Position numbers and translations under genes: made by a program
Source of the DNA: Oscillospiraceae bacterium
Lineage (GTDB): Bacteria; Bacillota_A; Clostridia; Oscillospirales; CAG-272
DNA: 21,215 nt
NCBI GenBank assembly: GCA_015064195.1
Contig: SVSO01000024.1
Span: forward strand, 1 to 21,215
Direction: 5' to 3'
Notes under the pieces: model-generated
What the model was told of the DNA's origin: nothing
Seen by the model: only the letters and a program-made list of their open reading frames with translations
The model's database searches: none
Shown: positions 1 through 6,385 of the stretch, in pieces
How positions within the stretch are numbered: position 1 is the stretch's first letter
Layout: every line of letters starts with the position of its first letter

Positions 1-1367
1 ACAATGTTGCATCCTGGTTCGATGATCATATACGGCACGGTGTAGAACAGATTGCGGGTGTAGGTGGAGAAGCCGAGGTAGGTGATGGCCGGGTCGTAGG
101 TAATGCCGTCGAAGATCAGCTCCAGCATCTCCTTGGACTCTGCATCGCGGGCCAGCTTTTCGCCCAGCATCAGATCATAGTAGGCGGGAATGGTGGTATC
201 GCCGCTGTAGTAAGCCAGCATTTCGCAGACCTCGCCCACCATTTCGGGATTCTTGATGGTGGAAGGAATGGCCATCAGACCGCTCCAGTCGTTGGTGGTG
301 TAGCCTTCCTGCGCCTCGTCCAGCTTCGGATACGGCAGAATGCCGAAGTCCACCGTGGTCTCGCGGTAGTTGGACAGCCGCACCAGTGCTTCGATCTGGA
401 ACAGTACACGGCCGGAATCCATGCGCAGACCGTTCTCCGGCTTGGCATTCTGCTTGAACGCCAGCGCATCGCCCGATTCAATGAAGCCTTTGTAAAGCTT
501 TTCTACCATGTCAACCATCTTGTCATTGTAGAAATTCAGCTTGAATGCGCCGTCCGCATTCTCCGTCACCCGCAGGCCGCTGGAATAAAGGAAGCTGCAG
601 TTGATCCAGTCGCGCTCGGTGGTCACGCCGTACCGGTCAGCGAGATCGAAGGTGCCGTTGCCGTCAAGGTCAGAAGTGACATTCGAACCCATCTCAAACA
701 TCTTGTCGATGGTCCATTTGCCGGAGCGAACCAGTTCAAAGGGGCTTTCCAGCTTGTACTCGTCGATCATGGTCTTGTTGAACAGCACACCGTTGGGATC
801 GGCCAGCATGAAGTCGGAATTGGCGTAATACTGCTTGCCGTACAGCTCCAGATATTCGTTGCACTGCTGATTCCAGTATTCGCGGGAAAGATCCACGCCG
901 GGAAGCGTGTTCCAGTCAAAGAGAAGCTCATCCGTCACCATGGCACCCAGATCCTGAATGCAGTGGGTCAGCACCAGCTGATAAGGCTCATCGCCGGACA
1001 TGACCGCCGACTGCACCTTGCCGCGTACATCGTTGATGGTGCCGTCCAGCTGGTAGGTGAGATCGATGCCCAGATACTCCTCCACCATCAGTTCACGCTG
1101 GTAGATGGCGTCGTTCATGGCCTCACCGGTCTGCTCATCGGCGAAGAAATACTGCTTGTAGAGTCCCCACTTGGGCGCGAGAATGTTGAATGTAGCTCCG
1201 CCGTAATCCTTTTTGTCAACAGCGGGGAGATTTTCCACCACTTCGGGAGCAGTGGTGTCGGTGGATTCCGACGCGGTCGTGTCCGCGGTCGCCGGGCTGC
1301 CTCCGCAGGCGGCAAGAGATGCCAGCATGGATGCTGCAAGAATTGCTGTAAGTATGCGATGTTTCAT
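1..1367 (-). CDS. Solute-binding lipoprotein (ABC transporter, sugar type), C-terminus cut by window edge
   Basis: Likely an extracellular solute-binding lipoprotein that captures an oligosaccharide for an ABC importer. The frame stays open from the ATG at 1365-1367 to the left edge, giving about 455 residues; the paralogue next door has 486, so little is missing. The N-terminus has a short basic start, a hydrophobic core and a lipobox L-A-A-C (Cys21), followed by a Thr/Ser/Asp-rich linker, as in lipid-anchored Firmicutes binding proteins. An Asp-rich loop DLDGNGTFDLADRYG near residues 232-247 resembles a calcium-binding loop and recurs in both paralogues in this window. A weak AAAGGA ribosome binding site lies within the end of the upstream gene, whose stop is 16 bases away, so both are probably one transcript. 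The first 38 codons are base-for-base identical to the upstream paralogue, while the mature parts are strongly diverged. The ligand is unknown and no permease is visible. Confidence 0.85.
   Translation of the reverse strand, partial: MKHRILTAILAASMLASLAACGGSPATADTTASESTDTTAPEVVENLPAVDKKDYGGATFNILAPKWGLYKQYFFADEQTGEAMNDAIYQRELMVEEYLGIDLTYQLDGTINDVRGKVQSAVMSGDEPYQLVLTHCIQDLGAMVTDELLFDWNTLPGVDLSREYWNQQCNEYLELYGKQYYANSDFMLADPNGVLFNKTMIDEYKLESPFELVRSGKWTIDKMFEMGSNVTSDLDGNGTFDLADRYGVTTERDWINCSFLYSSGLRVTENADGAFKLNFYNDKMVDMVEKLYKGFIESGDALAFKQNAKPENGLRMDSGRVLFQIEALVRLSNYRETTVDFGILPYPKLDEAQEGYTTNDWSGLMAIPSTIKNPEMVGEVCEMLAYYSGDTTIPAYYDLMLGEKLARDAESKEMLELIFDGITYDPAITYLGFSTYTRNLFYTVPYMIIEPGCNI
1253..1367 (-). 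repeat. 115-bp perfect direct repeat, copy 1 (signal-peptide region)
   Basis: Identical base for base to 2730-2844. It covers the start codon, the whole signal peptide and lipobox, and the linker up to residue 38 of the downstream lipoprotein. Identity stops at the ATG on one side and after codon 38 on the other. Confidence 0.97.
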
Positions 1368-1383
1368 AAATATCCGTCCTTTC

Positions 1384-2844
1384 TTATGGTACTAATTCCA
1401 CTTTTTCAACCAAATTTTTAACCTTATTATCCACAGCTTTTTTGATAATCTCGATCGTGGAGGCCAGCGCGTCCCGTCCGGGCATATAAACCTTCTCCAT
1501 CAGATAGCCCATCACATCTGTTTCGTAAGCGATCTGTCCCATATCAAAAGTAACGCCTTCAAAGACAAAGTCCAGCATATCGGCGGATTCTTCGTCCCGC
1601 GCCAGCTTGGTTTTTACCAGCGTTTCCTTGTATGCGGGAATGATCGTTTCCTGCGAAAGATAGGTCATCGCCTCCAGAATGCGCCCCACATAGTCGAGGC
1701 GATCCTCGGAATAATCCCGGGGCAGGAAGGACAACTCGCCCACCGAAGCGCGGGAATAGTACTTGTCCTGTGCCGCATCCAGCTTCGGTGCAGGAAGAAT
1801 GCCAAAATCCACCTCAGAATCGCGAAGGGTGGAAACACGGTTGAGGAACATTTCCGTGAATAAAATCTTATTGTTGGGGATCGTCAGCGTAGACTCAGCA
1901 TTGTAATACTTGGATGCCGTATAACCGAACAGTCCGTCTCCCACTGTGGTTTTGTCAAGCAGCATCTGTAGAAAATCCACCATCGCCTCATTCTGCGCCA
2001 TTTCAAGATACGGCACACCGTCGGAATCGGAGCGCATATAAGAATAGCCCGCACCGATGATCAGCGAATTGTAGAAGCTGGCCGGCGTGTAAGATGAGAT
2101 GCCGAATCGGTCGTCTGCCGCATTGAGCTTTGTATCGCCGTTGAGATCCGCTGCACCTTTTATGCCGATTTCCAGCAATTTATCTACCGTCCATTTGCCA
2201 TCCGCCGCCAGCGCATACAGATTCTCCTCGATGGCGAGGCTCTCATACAGCGGCTTGTTGAACAGGTAGCAGGACGAACCGGACACATAGCTGAGCGTGA
2301 AATTTCCTGCGGCGGCCAGCTGTTTGCCGGCGATGCGGAACATCCCCGTTGCATGGGGATTCCACCAAACCTCATCCAGATTCAGATGCGGGATGTGACT
2401 GAAATCGGCAATGTAGTCCAGATTTGACAGTACAACAGTGCCTGTGCCCATAAGGATATCATACTCATTCGCCCCTGACATGACTGTGGATGCCACCACA
2501 TCAGCGGTATTGCGTACCATGGCAAAATTCAGATTGCAGTTGAACCGCTCCTCAATGGCGGCATTGCGGCGGAAGGTGGCATCGTTGAGGGTATCACCGT
2601 TTTCCGATTCCGCGTTCAGCTCTACATAGCACCATGTCATGCGGTTGGGATCGTTGTGAAGCAGATTGAAGGTGAAGCCCTCCATATCCACCGTTTCGAT
2701 ACCATCCGCTTCTGCAGTTTCTGCGGCACTGGTGTCGGTGGATTCCGACGCGGTCGTGTCCGCGGTCGCCGGGCTGCCTCCGCAGGCGGCAAGAGATGCC
2801 AGCATGGATGCTGCAAGAATTGCTGTAAGTATGCGATGTTTCAT
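1384..2844 (-). CDS. Solute-binding lipoprotein (ABC transporter, sugar type)
   Basis: A 486-residue predicted lipoprotein of the extracellular solute-binding type. The signal peptide ends in lipobox LAAC with Cys21, followed by a low-complexity Ala/Thr/Ser/Glu linker to about residue 50. The mature part contains FTFNLL, an NGDTLNDATFRRN segment, and DGKWTVDKLLEIG just before an Asp-rich loop (residues 233-245, DLNGDTKLNAADD). The other two lipoproteins here show the same order of motifs, so they form one family. The start is supported by a GGAGGA ribosome binding site at 2852-2858. It is the first gene of a minus-strand operon continuing into the second lipoprotein, and is divergent from an AraC-type gene. 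That arrangement is typical of a regulator controlling its neighbouring sugar-uptake gene, but this is inference. The substrate cannot be read from the sequence. Confidence 0.88.
   Translation of the reverse strand: MKHRILTAILAASMLASLAACGGSPATADTTASESTDTSAAETAEADGIETVDMEGFTFNLLHNDPNRMTWCYVELNAESENGDTLNDATFRRNAAIEERFNCNLNFAMVRNTADVVASTVMSGANEYDILMGTGTVVLSNLDYIADFSHIPHLNLDEVWWNPHATGMFRIAGKQLAAAGNFTLSYVSGSSCYLFNKPLYESLAIEENLYALAADGKWTVDKLLEIGIKGAADLNGDTKLNAADDRFGISSYTPASFYNSLIIGAGYSYMRSDSDGVPYLEMAQNEAMVDFLQMLLDKTTVGDGLFGYTASKYYNAESTLTIPNNKILFTEMFLNRVSTLRDSEVDFGILPAPKLDAAQDKYYSRASVGELSFLPRDYSEDRLDYVGRILEAMTYLSQETIIPAYKETLVKTKLARDEESADMLDFVFEGVTFDMGQIAYETDVMGYLMEKVYMPGRDALASTIEIIKKAVDNKVKNLVEKVELVP
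2730..2844 (-). repeat. 115-bp perfect direct repeat, copy 2 (signal-peptide region)
   Basis: Second copy of the repeat at 1253-1367, 1477 bases away in the same orientation. It encodes the first 38 residues of the upstream lipoprotein. The bases beyond both ends differ between copies. Confidence 0.97.
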
Positions 2845-2902
2845 GAATCGTATCCTCCTTTATTTATCTTCAAGATTGCATTTTTTGACAACTGAAATAA
2901 TC

Positions 2903-2931
2903 TTGACAAAAATCCTTTTTTGTATTATTAT
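2903..2931 (+). promoter_or_regulatory. Candidate promoter for the AraC-type regulator
   Basis: TTGACA at 2903-2908, 17-base spacer, TATTAT at 2926-2931. A second TTGACA lies 18 bases upstream at 2885-2890. The -10 is shared with the divergent lipoprotein promoter, so the two cannot be occupied by polymerase at once. Confidence 0.5.
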
Positions 2932-2955
2932 ATAATAAAGAAAGGCATTTGTACA
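2927..2955 (-). promoter_or_regulatory. Candidate promoter for the two-lipoprotein operon
   Basis: Read on the minus strand: -35 TGTACA (2950-2955), 17-base spacer, perfect -10 TATAAT (2927-2932). Its -10 overlaps the -10 of the opposite-facing promoter inside a 12-base palindrome TATTATATAATA (2926-2937). The implied leader is about 75 bases. Confidence 0.55.
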
Positions 2956-3009
2956 TAACACAATTCGCCTCTAACATGACCAAAATAAACTTTTTTGCAG
3001 GAGGAAAGC

Positions 3010-3798
3010 ATGGAGAAAATATCGCTGCACATCTATTCCATGGGCAGTCATCCCGCGCCTCCCGACTGGCGTATCACCATGCCGGTCAAAATGCAGCGGC
3101 TTTATTACATCAAAAGCGGCATCGGATGGATGATCGACGATGCCGGTATGCGTATACCCTTCGAGCCGGGCAAGGTGTACCTCCATCCCTATAATCTGTT
3201 GGATCGCTTTGTCACCGATCCCGATGCTCCGGTGGATCATATTTTCTTCGATTTCATCTCCACCCCGCCTATCATCTCCCCATCCCCCATCATTTACGAT
3301 GTGGCGACACACAGCTCCATCTTCGATATGCTGACGCTCATCGACCGGTTTCTGACGGAACGGATGAAGGGCGAGACTTACTATTATCGCAGGGGAGCGG
3401 TCAACGGCGTGGCACGTCCTTCGCTTATGGAGCAGAATCAGATCATGTATAATCTGCTGGAAACATTGCTCATGATGCTGCATTTTGAAAAGCCCCTTCC
3501 CTTCACCTCCGATGCCGCCGTCCGGGAAACGCTGGAGATCATCCGGCAGGAATATGCATCGCCGCTGACGGTGAGCGATCTTTCCACCCGCGCCGGATTT
3601 GAGCAGAATTATTTCATCCGCCGCTTCAAGAATGTCATGGGCGTCACGCCTTATGCCTATCTGCGCTCCTATCGCCTGCTCAAAGCGCGAGAACTGATGG
3701 CCGGCGGCTGTACCGTCGCCCGCGCCGCCGAGCTGGTGGGCTATGAAAACGCTTCGTCCCTCTCCCGTGCGCTGGCGGAAAATACAACCAAGGACTGA
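3010..3798 (+). CDS. AraC-family transcriptional regulator
   Basis: A 262-residue regulator. Residues 1 to about 110 look like an AraC-type cupin sensor (for example LYYIKSGIGWMIDDAG and FEPGKVYLHPYN), and the C-terminal ~95 residues are the double helix-turn-helix: SPLTVSDLSTRAGFEQNYFI then FKNVMGVTPYAYLRSYRL, and a second unit VARAAELVGYENASSLSRAL. The ATG at 3010 is chosen over the in-frame TTG at 2995 because AGGAGG (2999-3004) sits five bases before it. The protein ends at AENTTKD, roughly eight residues short of the usual family ending after the last recognition helix (normally a G-x-SP-x-x-YR stretch), and its stop lies inside a strong hairpin. It is divergent from the lipoprotein operon, the probable target. 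It probably senses a sugar or sugar derivative. Confidence 0.9.
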   Translation: MEKISLHIYSMGSHPAPPDWRITMPVKMQRLYYIKSGIGWMIDDAGMRIPFEPGKVYLHPYNLLDRFVTDPDAPVDHIFFDFISTPPIISPSPIIYDVATHSSIFDMLTLIDRFLTERMKGETYYYRRGAVNGVARPSLMEQNQIMYNLLETLLMMLHFEKPLPFTSDAAVRETLEIIRQEYASPLTVSDLSTRAGFEQNYFIRRFKNVMGVTPYAYLRSYRLLKARELMAGGCTVARAAELVGYENASSLSRALAENTTKD

Positions 3799-3817
3799 CG
3801 GTATCCGTCAGTCCTTG
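3789..3817. terminator. Hairpin between convergent AraC and XRE genes
   Basis: A perfect 13-bp stem (3789-3801 with 3805-3817) and a 3-base loop. It contains the AraC stop codon. Neither side has a long T-run, so it is probably a modest bidirectional terminator. Confidence 0.65.
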
Positions 3818-3838
3818 TTCTGTAAATTCCAGTTAATC

Positions 3839-4930
3839 CTATTCCGCGATCACCGCCAGCCGCGAAAGGATCGCCGCAAACCGCGCATCGGAGCGGATCG
3901 CGTCATACCGGCTCTGGGTGAGCTTGTTGTGAAGTACATACCATGCGGCATTGTGTACCGTAAGATCGTCGAAATCCTCGCTCGGTTCCGGATACACGAG
4001 CCGATCCATGAACGGCGATGTATATCTGTCGCCCGGCTTTGCCCGTACACAGGCCTCGATGTGCTCACACATGATCTCCAGCCGTGCCAGCGTCTCGTCA
4101 TGCTTTCCCTGCGCGACCAGATAGGTGGCGATGATGCGATGAACATACGCGGTCCTGCCGTGATAGAACAGCTGATTTTCACCGAATACCAGCCGGTAGA
4201 GCGCGATCACCTGATCGAGCATGACAATTTTGTCATCCCATCTTTCCCGGTCGTTTGGAATTCCGTCAATGATGTAGCCCGTCAGCGCGCTTCCCAGCGA
4301 ATCCGTCAGCCGCTCAATATAATCCTGCTTGCTTTCCTCGGAATTCCGCAGGGACGCCAGCACGGATTCCCGGCAATATTTCATTGACGGCAGGTGCATC
4401 GCCGTTTCACGCGCCGATGCCGCATCGTCATAGCCGTAATCATAGAGCGTTGCCAGCGCTTCCAGCGCTTCATCCCGCAGTGCTGAACCGGAATCGATGA
4501 GCAGCTCGTAGATCACCCGCGCTTCCCGCAATGCGTCCATATCCCGCTCCTCGCTCCACATATGCACACGGCACAGCGAATCGGCGAGATGCTTCTGGAT
4601 GCGGTCATCCGCCGGGAATTCCGCCGCCCATTGTCTCGCGGGCGGAATGGCTTCCACACCGGTACCAAGCTCATTTGCCGCATGGATGGCGGCATAAATT
4701 TCTTCCAGCTTTTCCTCACGCTGCTTTTGATCCACGCCCAGCAGTTCGTCCGTCGTCACACCGAAACAGGCTGCAAGGGACGGCAGCAGCTCGATATCCG
4801 GATACCCGGTCTGCGACTCCCAGCGCGAAACTGCCTGCGGTGTCACACCAAGCCTCGTTGCCAGCGTTTCCTGCGTCATGCGCATTCCAGCACGCAGTTT
4901 TTTGATCTTTTCTCCTATTTGGATCTGCAT
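3839..4930 (-). CDS. XRE-family transcriptional regulator with helical C-terminal domain
   Basis: A 363-residue protein. Residues 1 to ~65 are a Cro/C1-type helix-turn-helix (KIKKLRAGMRMTQETLATRLGV, then TPQAVSRWESQTGYPDIELL and the ending FGVTTDELLGVD). The remaining ~300 residues are Ala/Glu/Arg-rich predicted helices. They resemble the TPR-like helical regions of many Firmicutes XRE regulators, but no clear repeat register was fixed by eye. The start at 4930 follows AAAGGAG (4937-4943); an in-frame ATG further upstream would place the -10 box inside the gene. It ends 22 bases from the hairpin shared with the AraC gene. A perfect palindrome GTGAGCTCAC near its expected transcription start suggests autoregulation. 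The target genes are unknown. Confidence 0.85.
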   Translation of the reverse strand: MQIQIGEKIKKLRAGMRMTQETLATRLGVTPQAVSRWESQTGYPDIELLPSLAACFGVTTDELLGVDQKQREEKLEEIYAAIHAANELGTGVEAIPPARQWAAEFPADDRIQKHLADSLCRVHMWSEERDMDALREARVIYELLIDSGSALRDEALEALATLYDYGYDDAASARETAMHLPSMKYCRESVLASLRNSEESKQDYIERLTDSLGSALTGYIIDGIPNDRERWDDKIVMLDQVIALYRLVFGENQLFYHGRTAYVHRIIATYLVAQGKHDETLARLEIMCEHIEACVRAKPGDRYTSPFMDRLVYPEPSEDFDDLTVHNAAWYVLHNKLTQSRYDAIRSDARFAAILSRLAVIAE

Positions 4931-4953
4931 GATAATCTCCTTTGTATGTGATT

Positions 4954-4998
4954 GTGAGCTCACGAGATTATTATAACACAGCCGCGGCGCATCGTCAA
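4954..4998 (-). promoter_or_regulatory. XRE-gene promoter with palindromic operator candidate
   Basis: Minus strand: -35 TTGACG (4993-4998), 17-base spacer, -10 TATAAT (4970-4975). The perfect 10-base palindrome GTGAGCTCAC (4954-4963) covers the predicted transcription start, where an autorepressor would bind. Confidence 0.6.
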
Positions 4999-5035
4999 TG
5001 ATCAATTCGTTGTTGTCATCCACACGGATCGTTGC

Positions 5036-5066
5036 AAAAAAGACCTTCCGGCAAACCGGAAGGTCT
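5036..5066 (-). terminator. Intrinsic terminator of the SCIFF-decarboxylase operon
   Basis: An 11-bp perfect stem (5041-5051 with 5056-5066), loop CAAA, followed on the minus strand by a run of six T (5041-5036). It lies just past the last stop codon at 5070. Confidence 0.85.
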
Positions 5067-5069
5067 GAT

Positions 5070-5325
5070 TCATTTTATAACCACGCACGAATCGATGCCA
5101 AAATAACCGAAGCATTCCACCGCATCTGTGCCGATGCGCTCGCCGCTGACCACGATTGGCACAGCCGGCGGGCATCCCACTGTTGCGGCGGCGAGGATCC
5201 GTCCCGCACTTTCACGGGCCGGCACGATCTCCGCCGGGCTGAGCATGGCCTCGCGGATGCTCATGACACGCGCCGGTTGGGAAAGCTTCGGCGGCGCGTC
5301 GGCGATTTCCCACGGCGTTCCACCG
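5070..5325 (-). pseudogene. Out-of-frame C-terminal domain of the Orn/Lys/Arg decarboxylase
   Basis: In the frame -1 to the main decarboxylase frame, codons below about 5320 read PWEIADAPPKLSQPARVMSI, then REAMLSPAEIVPARESAGRI, PPAVPIVVSGERI, ending at TGA 5070-5072. This matches the conserved C-terminal domain of the family (REA-x-x-x-P-x-E-x-VP; PP-x-x-P-x-x-x-x-GERI). There is no ribosome binding site in front of the internal ATG at 5262-5264, so an independent small gene is unlikely. The junction has no classic X-XXY-YYZ slippery site in phase, which makes programmed frameshifting less likely than a mutation or an assembly error. Confidence 0.8.
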
Positions 5326-6385
5326 CAGAAAGTGCCGTCTCAAGCCGCGACAGACCCGCATGGCCTGTCTCCGGTGTGGCCATCAGCACGAGATGATCCG
5401 GGTCGGCAAATTCGCATTCGATGGCATTGCTTCGCAGAATTTCCGCAAGCTCCGTGCCGGTATAGCCGTAAGATTTCGTCTTCACAGTCAGCTTGAGCGG
5501 TTCATCGCCAACAAGGGAAAATCCGCGCCCACGCAGGAAATCCCGCGTTTGTTCCATCCGCGCCGCAAACTCCGCCAGCCGTTCAGAATAGCCGTCGGCA
5601 AGGTATGCATTCACCGCATCCAGCGACTGCAGGATGAGATAGGAGGGGCTGGTCGATCCGAACAGCGCCATGGCTCGTTTGGCATTTTCGCGGAAGGATG
5701 CCGGCAGTCGGCGGGACAGATGCAGGTAAGCCGCACCGGTCAATGCCGGCAGGGTCTTGTGAGCCGAATCACAGCAGATATCCGCCCCCAGTGCCATGGG
5801 ATGTCGGGATTCCGGCAGAAAATTCAGATACGCGCCGTGGGCATTGTCCACAAGAAGCCGTGCGCCGTGACGGTGGCAGGCATCCGCAATGGCCGCGATG
5901 TCCGCCGTATTGCCCAGATAATCGGGCGCGGTGATGTACACTGCATCGTAATGCACCGCCGCAAGTGTCCGTTCCAGCGATTCTGCATCGATGGCGCAGG
6001 CGAGATAGCTCTCCCCGCCGTACAGCCAGTCCACGTCAAGATCCAGCAATGCCGCCGCACTGAGGAAGGTCTTGTGAGCATTCCGTCCGGCGAGGATTCT
6101 CATCCGTCCGCCGGTGTGAAGCATAAGGAGATACAGCATGGCGCGGATGGAGAGGGACGAGCCTTCCGTGGAGAAAAACGTATCCGCGCCGAACAATTCT
6201 CCCGCATTTTTCTCGCTTTCGGCGATGATGCCCTCCGCTTCGTAAAGGCTGTCCGCACCGTCGATTTCGGTAAGATCGAGCCGCTCAAAGCCGGTGAGAG
6301 GCTCGCCCTTGTGCCCCGGCATATGCAGGCGCAGAGTGTCGGAATCGGCATATTTTCTGACAAAATCGCAGATGGGCGTTCTCAT
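5261..6385 (-). CDS. PLP-dependent Orn/Lys/Arg decarboxylase family protein (C-terminus out of frame)
   Basis: A fold-type I PLP enzyme of the ornithine/lysine/arginine decarboxylase family, which removes CO2 from basic amino acids to make polyamines such as cadaverine, putrescine or agmatine. Visible motifs: the N-terminal LRLHMPGHKG (residues 18-27), the cofactor Asp/His segment LLVDNAHGAY (178-186), and the PLP lysine K210 in SAHKT. The frame as read ends after an Arg-rich tail with no family resemblance (KSPTRRRSFPNRR). The expected C-terminal domain continues in the -1 frame (see 5070-5325), so this gene has a one-base deletion or a sequence error near 5310-5325. Its ATG overlaps the TGA of the maturase gene (ATGA), implying translational coupling. 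Members of this short class (about 450-480 residues intact) are common in Gram-positives. Substrate choice is not readable here. Confidence 0.85.
   Translation of the reverse strand: MRTPICDFVRKYADSDTLRLHMPGHKGEPLTGFERLDLTEIDGADSLYEAEGIIAESEKNAGELFGADTFFSTEGSSLSIRAMLYLLMLHTGGRMRILAGRNAHKTFLSAAALLDLDVDWLYGGESYLACAIDAESLERTLAAVHYDAVYITAPDYLGNTADIAAIADACHRHGARLLVDNAHGAYLNFLPESRHPMALGADICCDSAHKTLPALTGAAYLHLSRRLPASFRENAKRAMALFGSTSPSYLILQSLDAVNAYLADGYSERLAEFAARMEQTRDFLRGRGFSLVGDEPLKLTVKTKSYGYTGTELAEILRSNAIECEFADPDHLVLMATPETGHAGLSRLETALSAVERRGKSPTRRRSFPNRRVS

Noticed and set aside
1253..2844. 115-bp repeats as ends of an insertion sequence or attachment sites
   Set aside because: They lie inside coding sequence in frame, in direct orientation, with no transposase or integrase between them.
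5310..5325. Programmed -1 frameshift in the decarboxylase
   Set aside because: GGGAAAT is present nearby but not in the phase required for tandem slippage, and no downstream pseudoknot was evident, so mutation or error is preferred.
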